Part shown: positions 25,036 to 36,159 of the stretch, piece by piece | How the letters are laid out: each line of letters opens with the position of its first letter | How positions within the stretch are numbered: the stretch's first letter is position 1 | From: Siphonodentalium dalli | Taxonomy: Eukaryota; Mollusca; Scaphopoda; Gadilida; Siphonodentaliidae | Direction of reading: 5' to 3' | NCBI GenBank assembly: GCA_032622095.1 | Contig: CP136068.1 | Location: 182,966,796-183,030,795 of the forward strand | Length of the DNA stretch: 64,000 nucleotides | Position numbers and translations under genes: made by a program | The notes under the pieces: model-generated | Database searches by the model: none | What the model was told of the DNA's origin: nothing | The model's input: the letters and a program-made list of their open reading frames with translations, nothing else

Positions 25036-25514
25036 CAGTAATGTCCAAAGTAATTGACCACTTAACCACAGCATAATTATTGGTAATTTGTCAGGATTTT
25101 AAATGCTGAAAAAATACCCATAATTCTGCTGTGGTTAAGTGGTCAATTAATTTGGGCATTACTGTAACCAATATAAGGATTTGAGGTGTAATGATAACTC
25201 AATCCTCATACAGTAATGCACAAAGTAATTGACCACTTAACCACAGCATAATAATGGGTAATTTGTCAGGATTTTAAATGCTGAAAAAATACCCATAATT
25301 CTGCTGTGGTTAAGTGGTCAATTACTTTGGGCATTACTGTAACCAATATAAGGATTTGAGGTGTAATGATAACTTAATCCTCGTATAGTAATGTCCAAAG
25401 TAATTGACCACTTAACCACAGCATAATTATTGGTAATTTTTCAGGATTTTAAATCCTGAAAAATTACCAATAATTCTGATGTGGTTAAGTGGTCAATTAC
25501 TTTGGGCATTACTG
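25036..25514. repeat. Three tandem palindromic units (Tc1/mariner-like MITE), period 175 bp
   Basis: Each unit (25036-25164, 25211-25339, 25386-25514) is a 129-bp near-perfect palindrome. It starts CAGTAATGTCCAAAGTAATT, ends with the complement, and is flanked by TA. The spacers of 46 bp are also conserved, so the units arose by tandem duplication of element plus flank. Confidence 0.88.
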
Positions 25515-25899
25515 TAACCAATATAAGGATGTGAGGTTTAATGAGAACTCCATCCACATAACTAATAAATATGTGTGAAAATTAAAAAAAAATAAAAAAA
25601 TTCCATGATGGCGTCCAATATGGACTGCCTAATTCTGCTCCAAAACATGTATATTGAATATATGCTTGTTTATTGGGGGAAAACCGATTATTTCAATAAT
25701 ATTTTCATTAACTGGGATCCAAAACCCGACTTACGGGAGCGCGCTTCATGCGCGACTGTATCTTAAGCATATGTGCATATTTAATGAGCCATCAATTGGA
25801 ATCCCAATAGAGAAGATTGGCACGTCGCCCTTGCGCATAGACATCATTGATTATCTCTATGGGAATCAAAATTGACATTTAATAGACAATTTCGATTAA

Positions 25900-26335
25900 C
25901 CGCAATAACTTAAGGAATCTCTAATTGCGCTTAAGCCCAATGAGAATGCAATAAGACATTCCTTATTATGCTTAACCGCAATTACTTCCCATTCCACTTA
26001 AACACAATTAATATATCTCTCATTAGATCACCCTTCTGAAAATAGTAGAATAATCCTATATTTGTTCCACCCATTGTGCCATGGAGAATGGAGATGGACT
26101 ACACCATCTGTATTATAAGGAGTTTATGTACTATATATAATATATTATTCTTTAATAAGAGATTCATTATTAGGCTTTATCAGTGAAATTTGAATATTCT
26201 TCATTGCGCTTAAGCGCAATTAAATATTCCCTTATTGCGTTTAAGCACAATAGAGATTCCCTTATTGAGCTTATAAGCGCAATAAGGAATATCCCTTATT
26301 GTGCTTAAGCACAATTAGCTCTTCTTGCTCTTAAT
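25900..26335. repeat. Cluster of short TTAAGCG palindromes
   Basis: At least eight imperfect copies of ATTGCGCTTAAGCGCAAT and variants are scattered in an AT-rich stretch, often next to CTTATT. The spacing is irregular. Confidence 0.6.
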
Positions 26336-26385
26336 TAAAAAAAAAACAGTTATAATTGTATTTTAACTATTGGTTTGTCCTTTAA

Positions 26386-26855
26386 AGGTACTCAATCCGA
26401 AAAGAGGGTCGACATCTCAACAGATTCCAACAACAACAATCCGATCAGAGGGTCCTATATTACTATTTCTTTGGCTTTGGGGGTAAAAAATATTTGATTC
26501 GAGTCGAGGAAACCATCAAACAAAGCTCAGAGTTATTAGATATTGATTTTTGAAATTTGTCAATTGCTCGAGATGAGTACTAATAACTGCCGTCAATTTG
26601 GTAACCTGCTCGAGATTTTACGCCAAAACTCTATTCAAACAGACAAGGATGGATAACTCTATAATCAGGGTACGCAATTTTGAATGTCTTCTGGGCCAGA
26701 AAGAATTCCCGATAATGAAAAATTATAGATTTCTAAAATCGATATCTAACAAATCTGAGCTTTGATGGGTGACTTCCTCGACTCGAATCAAATATTTTTG
26801 ACCCCCGAAGCCATTGAAATAGTAATTGAGATGAGTTTTATCGGATTGAGTACCT
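26386..26855. mobile_element. 470-bp foldback with TTAA flanks
   Basis: TTAA (26382-26385 and 26856-26859) flanks AGGTACTCAATCCG...CGGATTGAGTACCT. The inverted arms extend to about 26560 and 26712 with moderate divergence. TTAA duplications point to a piggyBac-type mobilising enzyme; the A-G-G start is atypical. Confidence 0.6.
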
Positions 26856-27186
26856 TTAATATTTCCATACATCATGCCCACATATATTATAAAAGAATAG
26901 TACTTGTATTATGCTCGTAGTAGTTAATACCACCTTACCGTCAATATTCTAGCATGGTTAATTTCAAAATCACAACGTTAATTGTTATTACTATTTGTGT
27001 GTACTGTATATGTACATCAGTCACCAATTGAGAAACTTAAGCACAGTCTGGTTGAATATCTACCATATATGGTGGATTATTCTCACATCCAAGCTGTAGG
27101 TGTCATTCGTGTTATTTTGCATGCGAAGTGGTAGACCCCCCCCCCCAAATAGCTTATCAATACCACTCAGGACAGTGGGTGTTTTT

Positions 27187-28510
27187 CCTCAATTAATTGA
27201 ATTTCTTGTTGGAAATATCAGCATTGAACCCAAAAATTACTTAAAGGCACGAACAATGTTATGGCCGATTTTTGAAGTCGTATAAACCCCGACACACACC
27301 CGTGCATCAATTCTTGCACAGATAGCGACCCAAATCCACCCACCAATCCCCTTGTACAGGATGTTAATATCCTTGACATGAAAGATATTCAGGAATTTTC
27401 AAAACGAAACAAACAAACAAAAAAGAAGACGAAGACTGAATCAGAAGTTGATCTTGAGGACAGCCCGGTCCTTCCTCCTATAACTAACATAAGAGATGAA
27501 CAATCAGCAGAACACACAATCACCGAGATTATCAAACAAATGCAATCAACAAATATACCCGAAAAATTAGCAAAAACCTTTATTCTCAAAGATGGTATCC
27601 TACACTATATATCAATATATAATGACATACCTAAATTACGAATATATATAACGGACAAAATAGCGCAGGAAGTTATATCCCAATATCACAGTCTCGGCCA
27701 TAGAGCAGTACAATCACTCTATGCGACCATACGAAACAGATATTACACACCCCATACATGCCATACATGCCGACAACGAAATGCTTACAATCCAAAAATC
27801 CCGCTTCAACCAGTCACTGCCCCATTGAGACCAGGACAACTCATTGCCATCGATCGTATGGGACCATTTTCCCCCAAAACACAATCAGGAAATATATTTA
27901 TCTTAACTATTATTGTTCAGTTTTCATTACATACTTTAGCATGCGCATTACCTAACAAAATGGTTGATACAATTTTAGAAAGATTGAATTCAGAGTATTT
28001 CACTTTATTTGGCTACGCTGAATCTATTTTAACTGATAACGGGTCGGAATTTGCAAACTCAACCTTCACTGAATTTTGTAAATATTACCATATCAATCAC
28101 CGTCTCACAAGTTTGTATAATCCCCAGTCTAATGGAAAAAGTGAGAGAAGTCATAGAAGTTTAGCATCAATCATTCCAACAATCACCCAAGCAAATGTAG
28201 AAAATTGGGACCTATATCTAAATTATGCATCACAAGCAATGAACTTCTATTGTTCCAGTGTACATACACATTCACCATTTTTTCTAACTTTTTTTTAGAG
28301 AACCACAGATAAGCGTAGACCGAATTTTAACACACAGAGAAAAGTATTTAGGAGATTATTTTTTAGCCACCACGCTTCAAAATCAACACATTATTTTTAA
28401 AACTACAAAATCTCACATTGAAACAGCCTCTCGCAACCACAAACAGAACACAGGTGGATCTATTCCAACCTTTAAAATAGGCCAATCCGTCTATTACAAA
28501 ATCCACCAAA
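27187..28510 (+). pseudogene. End of RNase H region and integrase of pol
   Basis: From 27187 the RNase H connector resumes and includes KGTNNVMADF. The long frame 27378-28298 is the integrase: zinc-binding YHSLGHRA and TCHTCRQRN (H-x3-H, C-x2-C). The catalytic core has Asp in AIDRMGPF, Asp in LTDNGSEF and Glu in NGKSERSH, with exactly 35 residues between the last two. All catalytic residues are kept. The frame stops at 28296-28298, after which related sequence continues in another frame. Confidence 0.88.
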
Positions 28511-29165
28511 TCACAAATTTTCATTTAAATATGAGCCGTTTTGGCGCATCTTAAAACAAACAGGCCCCATATCTTACATATTAAGACATGACCTATCTGC
28601 AAAATTAACAAAATCACATGCTAAACACATCAAACCATCCCCTGTTGATTGGCCAACACCTCAACGGCCCACTCATTTAAAGAATAAGCGACATAATCGA
28701 TTTGCATTTCCACCGAGTGAAACCAATATTGATAGTAATAACTCTCAATCTACTTTGGAATCAGACGATGACCTCAAAACAACGGCAATTAAACGCGCTC
28801 AACTTGAGCGATCAAACACAGACGACAGTTCTTCAATACCATTGGCTGAATTGGCCAACAGACTCATGGCTTCTAAACATTTTAATAACACAGACAACCA
28901 ATCACCCCCGCAATTTTCATCCAGCGACCATTCAAGTTCCCAATCACAGGAACCAAATGTCATAAAACACAAATTAATTACGACAGAAAATTCTTACAAT
29001 ACTACATCAGATACAAAACCGAACGCCAAACACATGCCAAAAGAATCATCGCTAGTTAATCCCAATCTACCTCATCCAATAATTCCCACTCATTTAGCAG
29101 CCGTTCAAATGCTACAACGAATTGGTCAAACGAAAGTACGGAAGCATATGATTTATATCAGATGA
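28511..29165 (+). pseudogene. C-terminal end of pol
   Basis: The frame leading to 29165 begins with a G-P-F/Y-type module (PFWRILKQTGPISYILRH), the usual C-terminal module of Gypsy integrases. A basic and then a Ser/Asn/Gln-rich tail of about 190 residues follows, ending at TGA. At least one frameshift near 28520 separates it from the core. Confidence 0.7.
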
Positions 29166-29769
29166 CAACTGATATCGAACATTCATAATCATGTATCAAA
29201 ATACTTCACAATCACTAATGTTAGATAGTGTACATAACTATTATTAGTATTATATAAAACATGTTTTATTCACAAAGGCAGGCAAAACGACACCACCCCC
29301 TACCCCCTTATATTTAGAGAAGACACACTGTCATCTCACAATATGGGCTTGCCAAAAGAGCGAAAATCTTGACCCACCAGGGTACTATCTCGCTTCCCAA
29401 AATCCAATTATCGATAACAGATGTACGATGAGTCATCATGACTCAAGCCTCGAAGCAATTACACCCAATTAGCATGTAATATAGATCCTTAGTATAACGA
29501 CTGACAAGCAGCGTCTTTCACCAATCGATTACGCACGGCTCGTGCCATTCCGTCAATCACAGTTTTTGGCATCTCGGCCACCTCCGCGTTCTAAATACTA
29601 ATGGGATTTCCATATGGCAAAATCCCGTTCAGAACTCAGTTACGTCATCATTGCTTCCAATATGCTTGACTCAATAATATATTCATTGATATAGCACACG
29701 CACTGCTGCAAAGCACGCGCATATATATCAAGCACAATCCCGTATACATCTAGATCTAGATGCCACATC

Positions 29770-30014
29770 GTATACAACCCCCCGCAACGCTGCAAGACAC
29801 TATATATTATATAGTATGTGATCCAATAATCACGGCATTTCTCCGTCAACGTATACAACCCCCACAACGCCGCAAGACACTATATATTATATAGTATGTG
29901 ATCCAATAATCACGGCATTTCTCCGTCAACGTATACAACCCCCCCCCCCCCCCCGACGCCGCAAGAAACTATATATTATATAGCATGTGATACAATAATC
30001 ACGGCATTTCTCCG
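29770..30014. repeat. 80-bp minisatellite, three copies
   Basis: Copies start GTATACAACC at 29770, 29851 and 29931 and share CACTATATATTATATAGTAT. A diverged fourth copy follows. Confidence 0.85.
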
Positions 30015-30925
30015 TCAATATCACTACCCCCAATACTGCGAAATAACGCTCTTTATTATAGAACGATTGGTACAGAAACCACGGCATTTCCACCATCATT
30101 ACTGCATACCTCATCCATTTCCCACCTCATTTCTCACAGACATTTGCCGACATTATTTGAACCCATGAAACCCCGAAACAAACATATATCGCTCTTTACT
30201 ATAAAGCGTATATTATCTCAATCCCGACATCTCTCCCATATTCAATAAGTTCCCATAAATTTTCCGGAACAACTAAAAGCATATTTATTTTAACGAACAA
30301 ACGCTCTCAAGCAATATCTCTTCACGCCATCTACACATACAGTCCACTTATAAATTAACACACTAAACATCATTTAATAAGCAGATAATAACTCAATGCT
30401 AGCAAGTCCAGTGTGCACTGTGTACAAGTGTACACATGGAATTTCGTATCAGATAAAGCCCAGAAGGTGTTATATTCAATATTAAGAGATTGATCACCTC
30501 TTAAAATAGTAACATGCATAGAAACAGAGACATGCGAAAAACTTGCTTCCCTCAACAACAAAAACAAAATAAATAAATAAATAAATAAATACAATAAAAT
30601 TATGTTACACCAGGTATCATATCAATAAATAAGAATCTTGCTACATAAATTAATCACTAATCACATAAACAAACCATTATCCAGCAAATTTATATCCGTC
30701 ACAAAAATAACCAAAATTATCCATAATTATTCACTAAATTCGATAGCCCTATCTAGGTAAAACAATTAACCAAGATTCACAACCTCACAAGTGTATAATA
30801 ATGTCAAACTCAAGTGTCCCACACAAACCGATTATTATGACATGAACACCGATAGGTGAAACTTCCATAACGATTAACACGCTTACCATACCCCCTCCCC
30901 CCACATATCTAGTGAGATACAACTC

Positions 30926-31230
30926 CCCATCCAATTTCCATGATACCCGAACGCCCTTCCACAATAAATCCCCAATAACGTACATGTTAACGGCCAATCA
31001 AGGCCTAATTAACTTAACATGTAACCTATAACACACGACAAACGTGCTTACACAATTACCATAAAATCCTCATATACTATTCCACATCCATTTCCCATAG
31101 CACATGAACGCCCTCCCACAAAAAAAAATCAAAATATAACGTACATGTTAACGGCCAATAAAGGCCTAATTAAATTGACATGTGACATACAAAACACGAC
31201 AAACGTGTCACACAATTACCCATAACCCAT
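30926..31230. repeat. 161-bp direct duplication
   Basis: Two copies share ACGTACATGTTAACGGCCAA at about 30978 and 31139, followed by AAGGCCTAATTAA. Confidence 0.75.
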
Positions 31231-31548
31231 CGTACACCCCACCCATAATAACAAAAGCCGCATGATAACGCGTGCTAACACATATACATGTGCAAGACTA
31301 AAATGAACCTGACTAACATGTATGTTTAAATCACAATATATCCCCCAACACGACTATATCGTATACATGCCCCCTCCCCCCCCCCCACCGCCAAGATAAC
31401 CAGCGCCACATGTTAATACGCGCTCAACATATTATCATTACGACGTAGATAGAACTACTATTCCATGCGTCAATTGCACTCCCCTCATACTATACAATCA
31501 CCCATGTATTTTAAATAAATTACCATATTGTAGAATTCAAAAAAAAAA

Positions 31549-32289
31549 TTGATCGCCGCGTCACATAATCATAACTGCCTACAGAACATATTCATCAATG
31601 ATACACAAAATACCGCCATAAATTGCCCCATAGCCATTTATCCTCAATATAATTTACCATCTGCTATTAAACTCGCAGCATGTACATGGCTTATAACAAC
31701 AACGAAAGCACACACATTTACAGTAAACTGTCATCACAATCTTCTAAGAAAACGACCGCATACAATCACAATATTACCCCTGTCGCCATGATAACTTTAC
31801 CACCAAGGTGCATAGCTACACAGCCAGCATCAAATTAATTACATTCACAACTTTGAACTCATCAAACATCACCATCAACACACAAATAACTCAATTACAA
31901 TCAACTATTGAATTACATAAATTGCCACAATGGAAGCCAGTATTTTCGCAAATTCATAACTTGCCCCCTCAAGTATCGATTCCAAACAAGTTACCCCCCA
32001 TGAAGCAACTGTCCTTATATGACTTTCTCCAAACAGTCACCTCCTGCAACCCATCAAACAAAACCGAAAACATGATTACTACCAAATCATTATTCCTGCT
32101 GTCATTACATTCATATTAATTTTACTGATTGTCATCTCAAGTCGCGAATACATTATTCAGTGTATTACGAAAATTTCCCAATATCGGACTCAACGCAATC
32201 ACAACACGAGAAAAATTAAAATCGCTTACAAACAAGAAGATTTGACATTTCCCAAAAAAACACACCGCGAGATGTTGATGATGAATTAG
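31549..32289 (+). pseudogene. Env-like third frame of the Gypsy-type element, decayed
   Basis: Downstream of pol, three consecutive open segments in two frames lie about where some Gypsy-group elements (errantivirus-like) have an envelope gene. These run from 31549 to 31791, 31808 to 32119 and about 32070 to 32289. The first two are rich in Thr, Ser and Asn with a few cysteines and possible glycosylation sites. The last has a hydrophobic span of about 18 residues (32086-32140), followed by a basic tail of roughly 45 residues and a TAG stop. This is the layout of a single-pass membrane anchor with cytoplasmic tail. Frame changes and the absent N-terminal part show it is defective. The assignment is from position and topology only. 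Confidence 0.45.
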
Positions 32290-32467
32290 CCACATTACGA
32301 CCTATGAAAATAATAAAAACTCACGCTTCCATCCATAACCCACCCCTCAATCTCTATTGATCATTTTATCAATAATACCATTTTTGTTCTATAAGGGGCA
32401 CAAACCCATAGACAAATTATAATTTCGTTACTGCACACACACCCCGACAGCTGTATATACTAACGCC

Positions 32468-32765
32468 ATTATGACACGTGCCAATCCCAAGCTTTAAGAC
32501 AACTGACCGTCGATAATCATCAATAAGATTGCTCAAGGATCTCGCCACCTATCAAACAGACACATTAATCACTATCTCCCCATCCAATTCACAGCGCGGA
32601 CACCATAAGTCACATTCCAAGCAATATTTCACCCATTATGACACGTGCCAACCCCAATCATTAAGATAACTGACCATCGATTATCATCAATAACATTGGT
32701 CACGGATCTCGCCACCTATCAACAAACACATTAATCAATGCCTCCCCGTCCAATTCACAGAGCTA
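32468..32765. repeat. 167-bp direct duplication before the 3' LTR
   Basis: Two copies begin ATTATGACACGTGCCAA at 32468 and 32635 and share GGATCTCGCCACCTATCAA. Confidence 0.8.
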
Positions 32766-33299
32766 AACATTATATACCATGCTCTCAACAATTTCCCTGT
32801 GCAATTGACGGCAGATGTGAAACATTTGGTCTCTCATAATCACAATCACAAATTTATACATATCATCATGATTTTATTAACAATACAACATGCATTTATA
32901 TAATACATCACCAATGTACGTACATGTACCATAAGTTCATTTACAAAACATACCATGCACTATTACCGTATTGTTATATTCATTACTTCTCATACTTGTA
33001 TCATCATACCTTATTCTACATATCAATCTAGCACGCATTATGACTGCGTGCCCGATCATTTTATATACCAACCCATATATTGCTTTTCCCACCATTTATT
33101 TCATAATCTCATAATATTGCGTATTATCATTTTAAAACAACTTTGTTCCACATGTATTAGTCATAACTTCACCCCAAGCAATGTTACAATGTATCGATCG
33201 ACTTACTATATTGTCACCATCGTCATTATACTTCATTCAACCTCATCCACATTACACGATAACAAATACCCCAGTTAAGTCCATAATTTTGATGTTACA
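32766..33299 (+). other. Region before the 3' LTR
   Basis: AT-rich with no coding content that I recognise. No clear polypurine tract lies directly before 33300. Confidence 0.4.
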
Positions 33300-33938
33300 T
33301 AAGAGATAACGACCCATTATAATCTCACAACTTGATTCAAACTATACGAATGTCCCAATATATAGAACCCTAAACTCAGATATTCGTGTTCGGTTCTTAA
33401 CGAAACCTCACACGTCTTACTCCCAGCGAAGACATACACACAATGAAGATATCTCCCAAATATGGTCAAGGGAAATGACCATAACGGAGGAACCAATCCC
33501 GATGTGTATTGCCAAACATGTCCCAATATATAGAACCCCAAACTCAGATATTTGTGTTCGGTTCTTAACGAAACCTCACACGTCTTACTCCCAGCGAAGA
33601 CATACACACAATGAAGATAGCTCCCAAATATGGTCAAGGGAAATGACCATAAAGGAGGAACCAATCCCGATGTGTATTGCCAAACGCCTCATCTAATATG
33701 CATCCCAAATAGTATATAAGAAACAACCACATCCCATCACTTCATGCTTTCACTAGACTCACCTCATCTCGAGGTTAGTATACCTCTCCAGGCATCACCC
33801 ACACCAGGCATCACCCACTCGGGGACCTCACTTCCCGGCGACTCTTGATCATCACATGTGTATACACTGCTTGTATCTTATTCACGACGTAATAAAGACT
33901 TGTACCTATATATATATCTATGTGTTCATTACCTCACA
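33300..33938 (+). repeat. 3' LTR
   Basis: This is the 639-bp partner of the 5' LTR. It starts TAAGAGATAACG (first bases changed), carries the same 168-bp duplication, TATATAAG (33713-33720) and AATAAA (33891-33896), and ends CCTCACA. It has an extra stretch of about 11 bp near 33745. Confidence 0.9.
33891..33896 (+). terminator. Polyadenylation signal in 3' LTR
   Basis: AATAAA lies 43 bp before the LTR end; its counterpart is at 17137-17142. Confidence 0.6.
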
Positions 33939-33942
33939 GTAT
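33939..33942. repeat. Target-site duplication, right (GTAT)
   Basis: Matches GTAT at 16556-16559. Confidence 0.6.
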
Positions 33943-36150
33943 TACGTTTCTAAAACTGGCCAGGGTGTAAGTAAACCAACAATGGCGCGATGTGTCGACA
34001 CCACGTGTACAAACGTTAGTGCTTGTAAAAACAAACTTCAATGAGCTGTGATCACGAATGAATGCGCTGTGAGGACATTGGATTATGGCTTTAATGTACA
34101 CGCAATGAGATTAATTGCTTATTACTTCGGACAACACACTCTGATGAGGCGCATGAACGAAGGCGTTGACACTGTTCAATTACTGATACAACCCTTTGCA
34201 GTAAAACAAAGAAACGCCGGTAGCGCTCAATCCAAAACATCTGTCTCTTTGTCTCCTCCGTCTGTCTCTTTGTCTCATTGCTACTAGGAAGACATAAGAT
34301 TCATACGTTTTTGGCCATTTTAAATTAAAAAAAACCGACTAAATAATTGGAATATCGTCACCCACGATATACCGACTATCCAATTTTTTCGAAACCGACT
34401 ACACGATATAAACAACTATATCGCGATATGACTAAATACCGAAAAACCGTGAAGCTCTATTTGCGCAGCTATTGTCCGGTTAGTTTGCTAGTCGTATTGT
34501 GGGAATCGGTTCACGGGAAGAGGAGTAAAGCAATTGTCGATGTTTTATTGGACACAACCTGCATGGATGCATTTAAGTGGATGTTTGTAATATTGTGGTG
34601 AGGGTTAACTTTCTGTCGATTAGTTTACCAAATGGAGATATATAATACAGATAGGAAAACCATTTTGTAGGAATACCCTTCCATTTCCAAAAATATTTAT
34701 CTTGGAAGATTTCGACAGATATGCTATATTTGCACAGAGTTAACACTTTGTCTGAATCCCCATGATTTTTTGACGCGCCACGCTACATATTTTACCATGA
34801 CGTCACGAAATCAGAACGAAAGCAAAAAACAATGTCGAATCTGATTAAGTGTGAACAATAGGCCCATAAATTGTAAATATGTGTTCATTCTTTCCCAGTT
34901 TGATGCCCGGTCAGCCGGTTGTCTATTGCCTGTCAAACCGCTGAAAATGTGTCTATTTTTCGGTAGGGTATACCGTATGAAACATAGCGGAAATATATAT
35001 TGTGTCATCTATTTCGGCTCGCCGCCCTTTGAATTCGAAAACTAGAGTAATTTTCCCATAAGAAAATGATGGTCACATAAAATCCCCCGATGTGCGACGT
35101 TCAGCCCCCAGCATCGCCCGGACTAGTTGAAAAAAATATTAGTGCTTGTGGTAGATCACGCAAATGAGCCGTAAGAACTGTTGTAACTTGTGTATTTTCA
35201 CTAGCGTTATATATTGGCGTAAGTCCTGCGTAGAACGGAGAACTTATGTGTGAAACCTGGTTTGTTAAAACAGATTGTACCTTGCTACTAACTCGCACGA
35301 AACCTGTTAAACTATCCGTCGATTCTGCGCAGTTATACGAGTGTCTGGTCATTACGTCACATGGTGGTGTAAGTTCTTTCGGAGATTTAGATTTTCTGTG
35401 GTCGACGGGCGAATGTATTGTGATATATTTGTTTTTGTACCTTACTCAACCGTACCGATAGAATCACGTAGATGCTGAAATTGTAAAGTTAACGCCACCG
35501 GTGTATAATATGTTTTTGAAAATATGACTCAATCTTATCGATAGAGTCATGACAGGCTGAAATTGTAAACTTAAAGTCACCGGTGTAATAATATGTTGTG
35601 AAAATATAAATAATCTGATAGCCCGAAAATAATGTATGACCTATTGGGAGCCCCTGTGTAGTGAAGTGAATTATGGGTAATTTAAATAGGAGTGCGCATG
35701 CCTGTTCTGTTGGTGTAATCGCGATCTTTTATCTTTTATCAAGTCAAAATTGTATCGTATACACAATGTGTTTGTACCGATGCATGTATCGCGATTCGAC
35801 TCGTTTTCGTGGTCATATAGGCCCTACATAAGATATGATCACGAAAACGAGCAGTCGCGAAATCTGATAGAATCGTACATTCACTTTCAATAGTATAGAT
35901 TACCTTAATCTGCCTCGGATTTCCCAAAAATTGTACTTTCATTTTCAATAGGATTCTCCGAATTTTCACTTTTACTTTTCATTTTTACCACGCAAAGCGA
36001 CCTTAGTTGACACATATATATATGACACACTGGCTGAGTCCATGACAAATAGTTGATATATAGCATTGATTCTTTCATTGAATTAAAGCTCACCTCGTTA
36101 AAACGCATGTCAAACGTATTTGTTTACAAATTGCATTGGGTGCGACAATT
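33943..36150. other. Intronic sequence
   Basis: Intron sequence between the Gypsy-type element and the 36-kb repeat cluster. It contains the decayed exon copy at 35218-35303 and a short motif around 34415 shared with about 14181. Nothing else is recognised. Confidence 0.4.
35218..35303 (-). pseudogene. Decayed duplicate of the 37612-37698 exon
   Basis: This 86-bp segment aligns end to end with the 87-bp exon at 37612-37698. It keeps an AACAG acceptor (AG at 35305-35304), the opening GTTTCxTGC, the GTAGCAA-GTACAATCTG core and the closing CTCCGTTCTACGC(A/G)GGACTTACG. It has one base fewer, an in-frame TAA shortly after the core, and CC in place of the donor GT. It is therefore not spliceable as the original exon. 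A different reading frame is open across it and restores only the last residues. The resemblance continues weakly for some 20 bp into the downstream intron, so a genomic duplication and not a retrocopy is the likely origin. Confidence 0.72.
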
Positions 36151-36159
36151 TGCAGTAGG

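Larger units (their letters stand above)
21661..27181. mobile_element. Nested 5.5-kb non-coding element with CACCCACTG inverted ends
   Basis: The left end CACCCACTGA is the arm of a hairpin with TCAGTGGGTG at 21689-21698; between them is an inner CGCGCGAAGCGCG palindrome. The right end is CAGTGGGTG (27173-27181). Runs of T on both sides (21656-21660 and 27182-27186) may be the target duplication. Pol sequence stops exactly at the left boundary and resumes exactly at the right one, which confirms a precise insertion. No transposase or Rep/helicase frame is seen. Terminal hairpin and GCGCGAAG motifs recall the Helentron-like element at 14477-16524, but the class is not certain. Inside are a 1.08-kb duplication, triplicated palindromes and a TTAA-flanked foldback. 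Confidence 0.75.
29166..31548 (+). other. Non-coding region between pol and env-like frame
   Basis: About 2.4 kb without coding potential. It carries three 80-bp repeats (29770-30014), a 16-C run (29940-29955), an AAAT microsatellite (30571-30597) and a 161-bp duplication (about 30926-31230). Its size and repeat content are unusual for a Gypsy-type element. Confidence 0.6.
16560..33938 (+). mobile_element. Ty3/Gypsy-type LTR retrotransposon with env-like remnant, degenerate and itself interrupted
   Basis: Two LTRs in direct orientation flank a gag-protease-RT-RNase H-integrase order, which defines the Ty3/Gypsy group. The ends are TGTGAG...CTCACA with a GTAT duplication. Without the nested insertion (21661-27181) the element is about 11.9 kb. 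That is long for the group, because some 4 kb lie between pol and the 3' LTR. The two LTRs differ at roughly twenty-odd sites in about 620 bp by eye, plus an indel of about 11 bp, so the insertion is not very recent. All coding regions carry stops or frameshifts. It lies antisense to the host gene, inside its 30-kb intron. Confidence 0.9.

Noticed and set aside
33317-33664. Minus-strand frame of 115 codons repeated in both LTRs
   Set aside because: It is antisense to the 168-bp LTR duplication. 168 is divisible by 3, which produces a repeated frame by chance.
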